This document shows positions 54,005-63,349 of a stretch of 64,000 bases of DNA, one piece after another (position 1 is the stretch's first letter; the number at the start of each line of letters is the position of its first letter). A model generated the notes under the pieces. That model was not told the DNA's origin. It saw only the letters and a program-made list of their open reading frames with translations, and searched no databases. Origin of the DNA: Verrucomicrobiota bacterium (GTDB taxonomy: Bacteria > Verrucomicrobiota > Verrucomicrobiia > Opitutales > Opitutaceae); contig JAGVUB010000183.1 of assembly GCA_019136515.1 (NCBI GenBank), positions 88,068 to 152,067 on the forward strand, written 5' to 3'. The position numbers were made by a program, and so were the translations under genes.

Positions 54005-55204
54005 ATGCCCAAGAAGATCCTGCACGAAAGCGCGATCCATCAGTTGCTCTGGGCGGCCCGCCGGCTGCGCGCGCAACTCGCCCCGGCCCCGGCCGCCGCC
54101 CTCGACCGCTGGCTCGGCTCCCTCCAGTTCGACGACTCCGTATCCGGAGAGCTGGGCGTTGCCTGGACCGCGCCCGCCGCCGGCCGCGCCACCCTCGCGC
54201 TGCGCGATGCCCGTTTCTACACCCGCGGCGACGCCCCCGCCCATGTCCGCCGCCAGACCGAGGCCGGATTCGTCGTCGCCGACGATCCGGTCATGGCCGC
54301 CAACTGCCGTTTCTTCGACCGCGAACTGCGCACCCTGCTCGCCACCGCGCAAATCGAAGTGGACGCCGCCGCGGCGACCGCGCCCGAGGACCGCCAGCGC
54401 AAGGAAGCCGAGGAACATTTCCACGACGAATGGGCCGCCAGCGAGGACCCCACGCAGATCGACGTGCGCCGCCGCAACGAGGCCTGCACCGCCCCCGAGA
54501 TGCGCCATCTGCGCACCGCCCTCGGTCCGCTCGCGGGCCGCACGTTGCTCGATGTCGGCTGCGGCCTCGGCGAGGCCAGCGTCTATTTCGCGCTCGAAGG
54601 AGCCACCGTCACCGCCACCGACATCTCGCCCGGCATGTGCGAGATCACGTCCCGTCTGGCGCAGGCCAACGGCGTCGCCCTCGAGACGCACGTCTCCGCC
54701 ATCGAGGATCTCGGGCTGGGCAACCGCCAATTCGACATCATCTACACCGGCAACACCCTCCACCACGCCGACATCGCCGCCACGCTCGACAACATCCTGC
54801 CCCATCTCAAGCCCGACGGTGTCTTCCTCAGCTGGGATCCGGTCGCCTACAACCCGATCATCAATGTCTACCGCGCCCTCGCCACCAAGGTGCGCACGCC
54901 CGACGAGCACCCCCTGCGGCTGCGCGACATCCGGATGGTGACCTCCCGCTTCGCCCGCACCGAGGTGCGCTGGTTCTGGTTCACCACCCTGCTGGTGTTC
55001 ATCCTCATGGCCGTCGTCCAGTTCCGGAATCCGAACAAGGAGCGCTACTGGAAGAAGGTGGTCGACGAGGCCGACTCCTGGGCCTGGCTCTACCGCCCGC
55101 TCGCCGCCCTTGACCGCGGCCTGCTGTGCGTGCTCCCGTTCCTGCGCCCCCTCTGCTGGAACGTCGTCATCGTCGGCCGTGGGCCCATCGTCGCCAAGTC
55201 ATGA
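54005..55204 (+). CDS. SAM-dependent methyltransferase with long N-terminal extension and C-terminal hydrophobic segment
   Basis: 399 aa. The class I methyltransferase core starts near residue 180 (RTLLDVGCGLGEASVYFALEG, then ATDISPGM and YTGNTLHHADI). The first 135 residues (possible beta domain: VSGELGVAWTAPAAGRATLA) are not recognised. A hydrophobic stretch WFWFTTLLVFILMAVV near residue 325 suggests membrane contact, fitting a polyprenyl-linked substrate. Stop and next start overlap as ATGA. Confidence 0.83.
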   Translation: MPKKILHESAIHQLLWAARRLRAQLAPAPAAALDRWLGSLQFDDSVSGELGVAWTAPAAGRATLALRDARFYTRGDAPAHVRRQTEAGFVVADDPVMAANCRFFDRELRTLLATAQIEVDAAAATAPEDRQRKEAEEHFHDEWAASEDPTQIDVRRRNEACTAPEMRHLRTALGPLAGRTLLDVGCGLGEASVYFALEGATVTATDISPGMCEITSRLAQANGVALETHVSAIEDLGLGNRQFDIIYTGNTLHHADIAATLDNILPHLKPDGVFLSWDPVAYNPIINVYRALATKVRTPDEHPLRLRDIRMVTSRFARTEVRWFWFTTLLVFILMAVVQFRNPNKERYWKKVVDEADSWAWLYRPLAALDRGLLCVLPFLRPLCWNVVIVGRGPIVAKS

Positions 55205-56181
55205 GCACACGTCCCGTCGACTTCCTGCTCTCCATCGTCGCCCCCTGCTACAACGAGGCGGAGGGCCTGCCGGAGTTCATTCGCCGCGTGAAGGCCGTCT
55301 GCGCCCGCCTCGCCTGCCGCCACGAGATCATCCTCGTCAACGACGGCAGCCGCGACCACACGCTCTCCGTCGCACGGGACCTCGCCCTCGCCGACCCGGC
55401 GATCAAGGTCGTCAACCTCCTCCGCAACTTCGGACACCAGGCCGCGGTCACCGCCGGCCTCGATCTCGCCGCGGGCGACGCGGTCGTGCTCATCGACTCC
55501 GATCTCCAGGACCCGCCCGAGGTCATCATCGAGATGGTCGCACGCTGGCGCGAGGGCGCCGATGTCGCCTACGGCCAGCGCCGCACCCGCGCGGGTGAAT
55601 CCGCCTTCAAGCTGCTTACCGCGAAACTCTTCTACCGCCTCCTGCGCCGGCTCACCCGTAGCGACATCCCGGCCGACACCGGCGACTTCCGCCTCATGGA
55701 CCGCCGCGTCGCCGAGGTGCTTCGCGAGATGCGCGAGCGCCACCGGTTCATCCGCGGCATGGTCAGCTGGATCGGCGGTCGGCAGGTTGCTGTCGCCTAC
55801 GATCGCGAGCCCCGCTTCGCCGGCTCCACCAAGTATCCACTGCGCAAAATGCTGGCCTTCGCGGTCGACGCCATCACCTCCTTCTCCGTGGTGCCGCTGC
55901 GCCTCGTCACCTATCTCGCGATCACGATCCTCATCCTGGCGTTGTTCACCACCGTCGGCCTGTTCATCGCGAAGCTGGTCAATCCCGAGCACTTCATCCC
56001 GGGCTACGCCTCGATCATCCTCACCATCGTCTTCTTCGGCGGCGTCCAGCTGCTTGCCCTCGGCATCATCGGCGAATACGTCGGGCGGATGTTCGAGGCC
56101 TCCAAGGGCCGCCCGCTCTACATCGTCGAGCAGGTGTATCCGAACAGCCCCGTTCCATCCGCGCCGCCGCCGGCCGCCTGA
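55201..56181 (+). CDS. Polyprenyl-phosphate glycosyltransferase (DPM1/GtrB/ArnC-like GT2)
   Basis: 326 aa. Predicted to transfer a sugar from a nucleotide donor to polyprenyl phosphate on the inner face. The GT2 catalytic part has LSIVAPCYNEAEGLPEFIRR, VNDGSRD and IDSDLQDPPEV, the last two holding the nucleotide- and metal-binding Asps. Two C-terminal membrane helices (YLAITILILALFTTVGLFI and ILTIVFFGGVQLLALGIIG) precede EYVGRMFEASKGRPLYIV, exactly as in GtrB-type proteins. It would supply donors to the GT-C enzymes of the locus. Confidence 0.9.
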   Translation: MSTRPVDFLLSIVAPCYNEAEGLPEFIRRVKAVCARLACRHEIILVNDGSRDHTLSVARDLALADPAIKVVNLLRNFGHQAAVTAGLDLAAGDAVVLIDSDLQDPPEVIIEMVARWREGADVAYGQRRTRAGESAFKLLTAKLFYRLLRRLTRSDIPADTGDFRLMDRRVAEVLREMRERHRFIRGMVSWIGGRQVAVAYDREPRFAGSTKYPLRKMLAFAVDAITSFSVVPLRLVTYLAITILILALFTTVGLFIAKLVNPEHFIPGYASIILTIVFFGGVQLLALGIIGEYVGRMFEASKGRPLYIVEQVYPNSPVPSAPPPAA

Positions 56182-56188
56182 CCGCCCC

Positions 56189-56929
56189 TCAATCCGCCGT
56201 CCGACGCGCCACCAGCAGCAGGCCGACGCCGAACGGCAGCCGGCAGCGCCGCCAGGTACCCTGCCACACGAACTGGCCGCGCAGCACTGCGTTGAGCCAG
56301 CGCGGTGGCACGCGATCCTCCGCCCGCGGCCCCGAAGCGGCGGCCGCATCGCCCCGGCGGCGCCGCAACCACCAGACGATCGGATACGCCAGCGAGTTCA
56401 CATACGCGAGGTGCTCCACCTGCCACCCGGGGCCGAACAGGGCCGCCAGACTGGCACGGTCGTATCGCCGTAAATGGCGCAGCGACACGTCCCAGTCGCT
56501 CCAGAGCCGCATGCTCGCCGGTACCGTCACGACCGCCAGCCCGCCGGGCCGCAGCACCCGGCGAAACTCCGCCACCGCCGCGGCGTCGCCTTCGAGGTGC
56601 TCAAGCACGTCGAGCGCAGTCACACAGTCAACACTGGCGTCGGCCCGCGGGATGCGCCCGTCGGCGGCCGGCTCCAGCACTTGGTCGGCTGGCAGCCGCT
56701 GGCGCAGCAGAGCCAAGGACTCCGGATACGAGTCGAGGGCGAGCGCACGGCACTGCCGCGCCATCTCGGCGGCGAACAACCCCGTGCCGGCGCCGAAGTC
56801 CAGCAGCGTGTCCGCCGGGGCCAGCGGCCGCAGCCGCGCGATCCACGCCCGCACGATCCGCCGCTTGCCCTCGTAGAACCAGTGGAGGCGCTCCACCCGG
56901 TCGAGGTTCCCGTATTCGCTAGATTCCAT
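56189..56929 (-). CDS. SAM-dependent methyltransferase
   Basis: 246 aa. Class I core: LLDFGAGTGLFAAEMAR (SAM-binding glycines), then the acidic loop near ALDSYPES, VDCVTALDVLEHLEGD and FRRVLRPGGLAVVTVPA, the pattern of small-molecule or sugar methyltransferases. One of two genes in the locus on the minus strand. It starts 11 nt inside the upstream GT2 gene, so the pair is probably co-transcribed. Confidence 0.87.
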   Translation of the reverse strand: MESSEYGNLDRVERLHWFYEGKRRIVRAWIARLRPLAPADTLLDFGAGTGLFAAEMARQCRALALDSYPESLALLRQRLPADQVLEPAADGRIPRADASVDCVTALDVLEHLEGDAAAVAEFRRVLRPGGLAVVTVPASMRLWSDWDVSLRHLRRYDRASLAALFGPGWQVEHLAYVNSLAYPIVWWLRRRRGDAAAASGPRAEDRVPPRWLNAVLRGQFVWQGTWRRCRLPFGVGLLLVARRTAD

Positions 56930-57956
56930 GGGATTCGCGCGCGAACAGGACCCGTCGCCCCTCCACGAAATCCTCGCCCTGCCGCCCCACGATGAACGGC
57001 ACCGAGGACCGGGTGCTCAGCACCGAAAACAGCACCACCGTCGCCAGCGTGAGCGACTGGAAAAACATGATCAGCGAGAGGCCGAACACGTTCGTCGCCC
57101 ACCCGGGGATCGCCAGTTCCGTGCCGAACCGCAGCACCACCGCCACCACCGCGGCCGCCACCGCCAGCAGTGAAGTGCAGCCGAAGAACAGCAGCAGCCG
57201 GGTGATCGCCGTCTCGATGAACACCGAGAACGCGCTGAACCCGTGCACCACCAGCGAGACGAAGTTCATGGTCGAGCGGCCGGCGTAACGGGTGCCACGC
57301 GCCGTTGGCAGTCGGCCCAGTGGCAGCCGCGATTTCACCACCGTCGCCGCCAGATGGTTCCAGCACTCCGGCATCGCCACGAGGCGCCGCACGGCCGCGA
57401 TCGGCAGCGCCAGAAAATTGCCGAAGTCGATCGTCCGCCCCGTCAGCGCCCGGAAGGCACATTTGTAGGCAAGATAGGACAGGCGGAAGACCAGTCCCTC
57501 CGACCGCCGCGCGCGATGCGCCACGATGATCTCGCCCGGCCGCTCGGTCGCCGCGGACAACAGCGCGGCGACATCCTTCGGGCGGTCCTCCCCGTCGGCA
57601 TCCATCACGACGACATGGGAGAAGCGCTCCGACCGTGCACACTCCGCCAATCCGATCGCGATCGCCCGTTGGTGCCCGAGGTTGCAGCGCAACCGCACCA
57701 ACTCCACGCCCGCTAGGTGCCGCAAAGCACCGGCGGCGAACGCCGGCGGCGGCGCGATCGAGCCGTCATCGACGACGACCACCACCAGCGGGGTCGGAAG
57801 GTTCGCCGCCGCCCCGTCGAGCTCCGCCAGCAACCGGCCGAACGACTCCCAGTCGTCGAGGACCGGCATCACGACGGCGACAGCGGAGGACGGGCGGAAA
57901 TCTGGATTCAGGGCGGACACAGGCGAGGCGTGCGACGCTGCGCCCTCTGTCGCCAT
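56919..57956 (-). CDS. Membrane-associated GT2 glycosyltransferase
   Basis: 345 aa. The GT2 start is [20 protein letters not shown], with VVVDDGS and [14 protein letters not shown] supplying the Asp pairs. Two membrane helices lie near residues 247-275 and 285-315 ([40 protein letters not shown]), as in polyprenyl-phosphate-sugar synthases. ATG 57956 is preferred over upstream in-frame starts, which give a low-complexity lead. Together with the downstream methyltransferase it forms the only minus-strand unit of the locus, diverging from the epimerase gene. Confidence 0.85.
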   Translation of the reverse strand: MATEGAASHASPVSALNPDFRPSSAVAVVMPVLDDWESFGRLLAELDGAAANLPTPLVVVVVDDGSIAPPPAFAAGALRHLAGVELVRLRCNLGHQRAIAIGLAECARSERFSHVVVMDADGEDRPKDVAALLSAATERPGEIIVAHRARRSEGLVFRLSYLAYKCAFRALTGRTIDFGNFLALPIAAVRRLVAMPECWNHLAATVVKSRLPLGRLPTARGTRYAGRSTMNFVSLVVHGFSAFSVFIETAITRLLLFFGCTSLLAVAAAVVAVVLRFGTELAIPGWATNVFGLSLIMFFQSLTLATVVLFSVLSTRSSVPFIVGRQGEDFVEGRRVLFARESHGI

Positions 57957-58018
57957 TTGTCCATCCCGTGTGCACCGAGGCCCCATCCGCGCTCCGCCCC
58001 ACCCGCCGCATCCGCCGC

Positions 58019-58049
58019 TTGAAAAGCGCCTCCGGCCCCCGCATACCAT
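58019..58049 (+). promoter_or_regulatory. Possible promoter of the epimerase gene
   Basis: TTGAAA at 58019-58024 and TACCAT at 58044-58049 with a long 19-bp spacer, in the divergent gap before ATG 58058. TACCAT keeps the same three positions as the tRNA-Asp -10 box. Confidence 0.3.
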
Positions 58050-58057
58050 TCGGCCTT

Positions 58058-59116
58058 ATGGCGAAACGTCTCCTCGTCACGGGTTCATCGGGCCTCATCG
58101 GCTCGGAGGTCTGCGTCTACTTCTCGAAGCAGGGCTACACCGTCCACGGCGTGGACAACAACCAGCGCGCCGTCTTCTTCGGCCCACAAGGCGACACCCG
58201 GTGGAACCAGCAGCGCCTCCTGCGCGACCTCCCCGGTTTCCAGCACCATGAGCTGGATATCCGCGACCGCGCCGGCGTGCTCGCCCTGGTCAGGGAGGTG
58301 AAGCCCGACGTCATCGTGCACACCGCCGCCCAGCCCTCGCACGACCGCGCCGCCGCCATCCCCTTCGACGATTTCGACACCAACGCCGTCGGCACGCTCA
58401 ACTTGCTCGAGGCCAACCGCCAGGTGAACCCCGAGGTGCCGTTCGTGCACATGTCGACCAACAAGGTCTACGGCGACGCCCCCAACAGCATCGCGCTCCG
58501 GGAGCTCCCGACCCGTTGGGACTACGCCGACCCGGCCTATGAGCACGGCATCGCCGAGACCTTCACCATCGACCAGTCCAAGCACTCGCTCTTCGGCGCC
58601 TCGAAGGTCGCCGGCGACGTGATGGTCCAGGAGTACGGCCGCTACTTCGGCATGCCCACCTGCTGCCTGCGCGGCGGCTGCCTCACCGGCCCCAACCACA
58701 CCGGTGTCGAGCTCCACGGCTTCCTTTCCTACCTCGTGAAGTGCAACCTCGAGGGCCGCGAGTACCGCGTCTTCGGTTACAAGGGCAAGCAGGTGCGCGA
58801 CAACATCCACTCGCTCGATGTCGCCCGCTTCATGCACGCCTTCGTGCAGGCGCCCCGCGTGGGCGAGGTCTACAACCTCGGCGGCGGCAAGGCCAACAGC
58901 TGCTCCATCCTCGAGGCCTTCGCCATCGCCGAGAAGCTCTCCGGCAAGAAGATGGTCTACACCTACGTCGACCAGAACCGCATCGGCGACCACATCTGCT
59001 ACTACTCCGACCTGCGCAAGATGCGCGCCCACTACCCGTCGTGGGACATCTCCGTCAGCCTCGAGGAGACCATCCGCCAGATCGTCGAGGCCTGGCAGCA
59101 GCGCCCGCAGAACTGA
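58058..59116 (+). CDS. CDP-paratose 2-epimerase-like NAD-dependent epimerase
   Basis: 352 aa. Extended SDR: the NAD motif [16 protein letters not shown], then [20 protein letters not shown] as in CDP-tyvelose/paratose epimerases, and [13 protein letters not shown]. The catalytic Tyr-x-x-x-Lys place reads [10 protein letters not shown], that is Phe instead of Tyr. [20 protein letters not shown] and [12 protein letters not shown] continue the subfamily pattern. The true substrate may therefore differ from CDP-paratose. ATG 58058 begins the Rossmann strand. Confidence 0.82.
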   Translation: MAKRLLVTGSSGLIGSEVCVYFSKQGYTVHGVDNNQRAVFFGPQGDTRWNQQRLLRDLPGFQHHELDIRDRAGVLALVREVKPDVIVHTAAQPSHDRAAAIPFDDFDTNAVGTLNLLEANRQVNPEVPFVHMSTNKVYGDAPNSIALRELPTRWDYADPAYEHGIAETFTIDQSKHSLFGASKVAGDVMVQEYGRYFGMPTCCLRGGCLTGPNHTGVELHGFLSYLVKCNLEGREYRVFGYKGKQVRDNIHSLDVARFMHAFVQAPRVGEVYNLGGGKANSCSILEAFAIAEKLSGKKMVYTYVDQNRIGDHICYYSDLRKMRAHYPSWDISVSLEETIRQIVEAWQQRPQN

Positions 59117-59158
59117 CGAGCGTCGAGAGTCGAGGGACGAGTGTCGAGAGCTCCGGAA
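59117..59158. repeat. Left flank repeat of the four-helix gene
   Basis: Iterated GTCGAG/GACGAG words (GACGAGCGTCGAGAGTCGAG...). The same words in inverted orientation fill 59565-59637 on the other side of the gene. Confidence 0.55.
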
Positions 59159-59168
59159 AACCAAAACC

Positions 59169-59564
59169 ATGCAACGACCGGTATTCTGCTTCGAGAAGCT
59201 GGAGGTCTGGCAGCTCGCCCGGCAGCTCAATCACCAGGTCTATTCCGTTTCGCGTGCTTTCCCTGACCAGGAACGCTATGCGCTGACATCGCAGCTCCGC
59301 CGCGCCAGCGTCTCCGTAAGTGCGAACATTGCCGAGGGTTCCGGCCGGAACTCCGACGACGACTTCGCCCATTTCCTCGAAGTCTCCTACGGCTCATCGA
59401 TGGAGGTGGTGTCGCAACCCTTCCTCGCCTCTGATGAAGGCTACTTGCCCGCCAAGCAGCTCGCGGCCCTTCTCGTTGATGCCAACCAACTGGCCGGAAA
59501 GCTCGTAGCCCTCAGCCAATCCCTCGGCCGCGATCCCCGCATCAATCGCCCGCCCCAACACTAG
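59169..59564 (+). CDS. Four-helix bundle protein (23S rRNA intervening-sequence family)
   Basis: 131 aa. The sequence CFEKLEVWQLARQLNHQVYS, FPDQERYALTSQLRRASVSV, SANIAEGSGRNSDDDFAHFL and YGSSMEVVSQ is diagnostic of the family first found in rRNA intervening sequences (S23/IVP). Function is unknown. Here it interrupts two epimerase genes and is bounded by inverted GTCGAG-rich repeats, so it looks like an insertion cassette rather than part of glycan synthesis. Confidence 0.88.
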   Translation: MQRPVFCFEKLEVWQLARQLNHQVYSVSRAFPDQERYALTSQLRRASVSVSANIAEGSGRNSDDDFAHFLEVSYGSSMEVVSQPFLASDEGYLPAKQLAALLVDANQLAGKLVALSQSLGRDPRINRPPQH

Positions 59565-59637
59565 CCCTCGACTCTCGACCTCTCGTCACTCGACAGCATC
59601 TCCGGCCCTCGTCCCTCGACGCTCGTCCCTCGTCTCA
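59565..59637. repeat. Right flank repeat of the four-helix gene
   Basis: CTCGAC/CTCGTC words, the inverted counterpart of 59117-59158; both share GACGAGCGTCGAG. It ends right at the start of the next epimerase gene. Confidence 0.55.
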
Positions 59638-60728
59638 TGAAGCTCCTCCTCACCGGCATCTGCGGCTTCGTCGGCAGCACGCTCGCCCATACGCTGCTCG
59701 ACACCGTCCCCGGCCTCCAGCTCTACGGTCTGGACAACTTCATCCGCCCCGGCGCCGAGTCGAACCGCGCCGCCCTGAAGGCGCGCGGCGTGAAGCTCTT
59801 CCATGGCGACCTCCGCGCCGCCAGCGACCTCGAGTGTCTCCCGGCCGTCGACTGGGTGGTCGACGCCGCCGCCAACCCCAGCGTGCTCGCCGGCATCGAC
59901 GGCAAGACCAGTTCCCGCCAACTGATCGAGCACAACCTCCTCGGCACGGTGAACCTGCTGGAGTTCTGCAAGGCCCACCGCGCCGGATTCGTCCTGCTCA
60001 GCACCAGCCGCGTCTACTCCATCGCCCCGCTCGCCGGCCTGCCGGTCGTCGCCGACCGCGGTGCCTACCGACCGGATACAGCAAAGCCGCTGCCCGCCGG
60101 CGTCAGCCCCGCAGGTGTGCACGAGAGCTTCGCCACCGCCGCCCCCGTCTCGCTCTACGGCGCAACCAAGCTCACCAGCGAGGCGCTCGCCCTCGAGTAT
60201 GGCGAGACCTTCAACTTCCCCGTCTGGATCAACCGCTGCGGCGTGCTCGCCGGCGCCGGCCAGTTCGGCCGCCCCGACCAGGGCATCTTCGCGTACTGGA
60301 TCAACACCCACCTGCGCCGCCGCCCGCTCAAGTACATCGGCTTCGACGGCCACGGCCACCAAGTCCGCGACTGCCTCCACCCGCGCGACATCGTGCCGCT
60401 GCTCCTCAAGCAGTTCGCCGCGATGTCCGGCCCGGCCCCCGCCGCACCCACACTCTCGCCACGGATCTGCAACGTCGCCGGCGGCGCCGCCGCCAGCATG
60501 TCGCTCCAGCAGCTCACCGCGTGGTGCGACGGTCGTTTCGGCCCGCATGCCGTCGTCGCCGACCCGCAGCCGCGCCCCTTCGACATCCCTTGGATGGTGC
60601 TCGATGCCACCCACGCCTCCGAAGTCTGGGGGTGGCAGCCGCTGACGCCGCTCCCGGCCATCCTCGAGGAGATCGCCGCCCACGCGCAGCAGCACCCCGA
60701 CTGGCTCGATCTTTCCGCGCCGCTCTGA
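59637..60728 (+). CDS. NAD-dependent epimerase, CDP-paratose 2-epimerase-like
   Basis: 363 aa. The Rossmann start LLLTGICGFVGSTLAHTLL is followed by DNFIRPGAESNRAALKARGV, a subfamily feature. The active site is normal: LLSTSRVYSIAPL and SLYGATKLTSEALALEYG (Tyr-x-x-x-Lys). It then has NRCGVLAGAGQFGRPDQGIF and VRDCLHPRDIVPLLL. It probably acts on a nucleotide sugar together with the preceding paralogue. ATG 59637 is unambiguous. Confidence 0.85.
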   Translation: MKLLLTGICGFVGSTLAHTLLDTVPGLQLYGLDNFIRPGAESNRAALKARGVKLFHGDLRAASDLECLPAVDWVVDAAANPSVLAGIDGKTSSRQLIEHNLLGTVNLLEFCKAHRAGFVLLSTSRVYSIAPLAGLPVVADRGAYRPDTAKPLPAGVSPAGVHESFATAAPVSLYGATKLTSEALALEYGETFNFPVWINRCGVLAGAGQFGRPDQGIFAYWINTHLRRRPLKYIGFDGHGHQVRDCLHPRDIVPLLLKQFAAMSGPAPAAPTLSPRICNVAGGAAASMSLQQLTAWCDGRFGPHAVVADPQPRPFDIPWMVLDATHASEVWGWQPLTPLPAILEEIAAHAQQHPDWLDLSAPL

Positions 60729-60742
60729 CCGGGTCGCCCTCC

Positions 60743-62464
60743 ATGCTCCACTGGTTCGACCTGCACACCTCCGCCTACTGGTGGCTCGCGTGGACGGCGT
60801 TCGCGCTTCTGCTGCTCCTGTCTCTGGCGGCGCTGCGTCCGGGCGACGACCGCGGCCCGGTCGGACGTCTGCTCCGGTCGGACTGGCTGTATTCACTCGC
60901 TCTCGTCGCCGCATTGTTCGCCTTCCGCTGGCCGCTCCTGCTCGTGGAACGCGAGTTCAACCCCGACGAGAGCCAGCTCATCGCCGGCGCGCTCACCCTG
61001 TCCGGCAACCCGGTGTTCTGGGACTCCGTGAACGGCACCACCTCCGGCCCGCTCAACTTCTACGCGCTCTTCCTCGGCCGCCTTCTGGGGCTGCCCTTCG
61101 ACTACGGCGCGGCGCGGTTGGTCGGGCTCGGGCTGGTCGCCGCCGCGATCGTCTCCATCTACCGGTTGCTCGCCCGCCACCAGGGTGCGATCGCCCGTCT
61201 GGGGGTGCTGCCCGTGTTCGCCGTCTTCGCCTTCGCTTCGCTGCCCGACCTCGTGCACTACTCCAGCGAGCACGTGCCGCTCGCGCTGCTCGCCCTCGGA
61301 CTCGTCGGCTGCGGCGGCGTAGTGTCGGACTCGTTACCCACCAACCGCTGGTCGTGGCGCAACTTCACCGGCGCGCTCGCTCTCGGCGCCGCTCCCTTGG
61401 CCAAACTGCAGGCCGGCCCGATCGCCGCCGTCATCCTGGCGACCGTCGGCGTCCTTTACCTGTGCCGACCGATCGAATGGGCCGCTCGCCGGCGTCGGTT
61501 CCTCGAGCTCGGTCTCGGCACCCTCTCCCCGGCTCTGTTCTTCGCGCTTCTCACATTTGCCAACGGAGTTCTCCTCGATGCTTGGCGGGCCTATTTCGAG
61601 CACAACCTGCTGTACTCCGCGAGCCGCCACCTGCCACTGGGCGAAGCCATCACTCGTTTCTGGGACTTCACCCGCGCCACCGACAGCGTGCATCCGTACC
61701 TGCTCGGCGCCGCCCTTTTCGGCGCCGTGGCCGTGCTGGGCCTACCTGCTTTCCGACCGGTCGACCGCCGATTGGTCGCACTCTCCGGTACGGCTGCGGC
61801 CGCCGCCTGGGTCGCGGTCGTCTTTCCCGGACGCCAGTACGGGCATTACCTGCTCCTGCTCCTCGGGCCGGCCGGCCTGCTCGTCGGGGCCTTGCTCGGC
61901 GCCTGGTGGCAGACCAGCGGGGCCAATGCCCGCGCGCGCGTGCTCCGCGCCTCGGCGGCCGCCATCTTCGTCGGTGCCTGCCTCGTGCCACAGGTGGTCC
62001 ACCGGGCGACCCACCGGCATCTCTTCCTCGGCGGCCTCGCCGATGCTTCGCAACGTCGCCCCGGCGAAGCGGGAGCCGCCATCCGGCACTACGCCACCGC
62101 CGGCGAACTACTCGGTCAATGGGGCTGGATGCCGCGCCTCCATGTGCTCACGCGCCTGGGCCACGCCACCCGCGAAGGCCACTCCGAGCTCGAGCTCTGC
62201 GGCTCCCCGATGCAGGAATACTTCCGCGGCCTCTATCTCGCCGCCCTTGAGCGCCGGCCCCCGCCGGTTTTCGTCGACGCCGTCGGCCCCGGAAACTTTG
62301 TCTACACCGACCGCGGTCTCGGCCATGAGAGCTTCCCCGCCCTCGCCACCCTGATTCGCGAGCGCTACACCTTGGTCGCCGACGTCGAAGGCTGCCGCAT
62401 CTACGTCCGCAACGACCGCTTCGCCGCCCGCCCGCCCCTTCGAACCGAAAATGTCCTCAGGTAA
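60743..62464 (+). CDS. GT-C-type membrane glycosyltransferase
   Basis: 573 aa. About eleven hydrophobic segments, with the first outer loop EREFNPDESQLIAGALTL carrying the acidic pair typical of ArnT/PMT-like transferases. A small soluble C-terminus ends VEGCRIYVRNDRF. It lacks the TDGVEF-type module found in the membrane proteins upstream. Probably transfers a sugar from a polyprenyl carrier. The stop lies 14 nt inside the next gene. Confidence 0.8.
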   Translation: MLHWFDLHTSAYWWLAWTAFALLLLLSLAALRPGDDRGPVGRLLRSDWLYSLALVAALFAFRWPLLLVEREFNPDESQLIAGALTLSGNPVFWDSVNGTTSGPLNFYALFLGRLLGLPFDYGAARLVGLGLVAAAIVSIYRLLARHQGAIARLGVLPVFAVFAFASLPDLVHYSSEHVPLALLALGLVGCGGVVSDSLPTNRWSWRNFTGALALGAAPLAKLQAGPIAAVILATVGVLYLCRPIEWAARRRRFLELGLGTLSPALFFALLTFANGVLLDAWRAYFEHNLLYSASRHLPLGEAITRFWDFTRATDSVHPYLLGAALFGAVAVLGLPAFRPVDRRLVALSGTAAAAAWVAVVFPGRQYGHYLLLLLGPAGLLVGALLGAWWQTSGANARARVLRASAAAIFVGACLVPQVVHRATHRHLFLGGLADASQRRPGEAGAAIRHYATAGELLGQWGWMPRLHVLTRLGHATREGHSELELCGSPMQEYFRGLYLAALERRPPPVFVDAVGPGNFVYTDRGLGHESFPALATLIRERYTLVADVEGCRIYVRNDRFAARPPLRTENVLR

Positions 62465-63227
62465 TCCGCCGTCGCCGCGCGTCTCCGTCCCCCTCCAGCT
62501 TTTCTCGGTCGTCATCCCCGCCCGCGACGAGGAGGAGTCGCTGCCCTCCACCATCGCCGATATCCACGCCACCTTCGCCCGCGAAGGCATTCCACACGAG
62601 ATCGTCGTCGTCGACGACGGCAGCAGGGATGGCACGTGGCGCGTCCTGCAGGAACTCAAGAACAAGATTCCCTCGCTCGCCCCCACCCAGAATCCCGGCC
62701 CGCATGGCTTCGGCCGCGCCATCATCTGGGGACTCAACCACATGGCCGGCGACGCCTGCGTCATCATGATGGCCGACGCCTCCGATTCGCCCGCCGATGC
62801 CGTCGCGTACTGGCGGATCCTCCACGAGGGCTACGACTGCGCCTTCGGCTCGCGTTTCGTGAAGGGCGGCAGGGTGGTCGACTATCCGCGCGTGAAGCTC
62901 CTTGTGAACCGGCTGGCGAACTTCCTCGTGCGCCTCGGTTTCCGCCATGGGCTCAACGACACCACCAATGCCTTCAAGGCCTACCGCCGCACCGTGATCG
63001 ACGGCTGCCGCCCGCTCATCGCGCCCCATTTCAACCTCACCGTCGAGCTGCCGCTGAAAGCCATCGTGCGCGGATTCAGCTTCAAGGTCGTCCCGATCTC
63101 GTGGCAGAACCGCAAGTACGGCGAGGCCAAGCTCAAGATCAAGGAGATGGGCAGCCGCTACTTCTTCATCTGCGCCTACGTCTGGCTGGAGAAGTATTTC
63201 AGCCGCGGCGACTACCGCCGCCGCTGA
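62451..63227 (+). CDS. DPM1-like GT2 glycosyltransferase
   Basis: 258 aa. LFSVVIPARDEEESLPSTIA, VVVDDGSRDGTWRVL, then GFGRAIIWGLNHMAGDACVI and MMADASDSPADAV: the dolichyl/polyprenyl-phosphate mannose synthase pattern, with the metal-site Asp in MADAS. No C-terminal membrane helices are present, so this is the soluble type. Overlapping the GT-C gene suggests that it makes that enzyme's lipid-linked donor. Confidence 0.87.
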   Translation: MSSGNPPSPRVSVPLQLFSVVIPARDEEESLPSTIADIHATFAREGIPHEIVVVDDGSRDGTWRVLQELKNKIPSLAPTQNPGPHGFGRAIIWGLNHMAGDACVIMMADASDSPADAVAYWRILHEGYDCAFGSRFVKGGRVVDYPRVKLLVNRLANFLVRLGFRHGLNDTTNAFKAYRRTVIDGCRPLIAPHFNLTVELPLKAIVRGFSFKVVPISWQNRKYGEAKLKIKEMGSRYFFICAYVWLEKYFSRGDYRRR

Positions 63228-63349
63228 ACGGCACGGCCGCGTCCGCTCTTGCCCGCAGGCCGTCGCCGCGGCCTGCACCGTTGGTCGCCCCCCCCGTCCG
63301 CGCAAAAGTGCTGGAAACCCGACACCGATCCCGGTCTGCTGGGCGGCGG

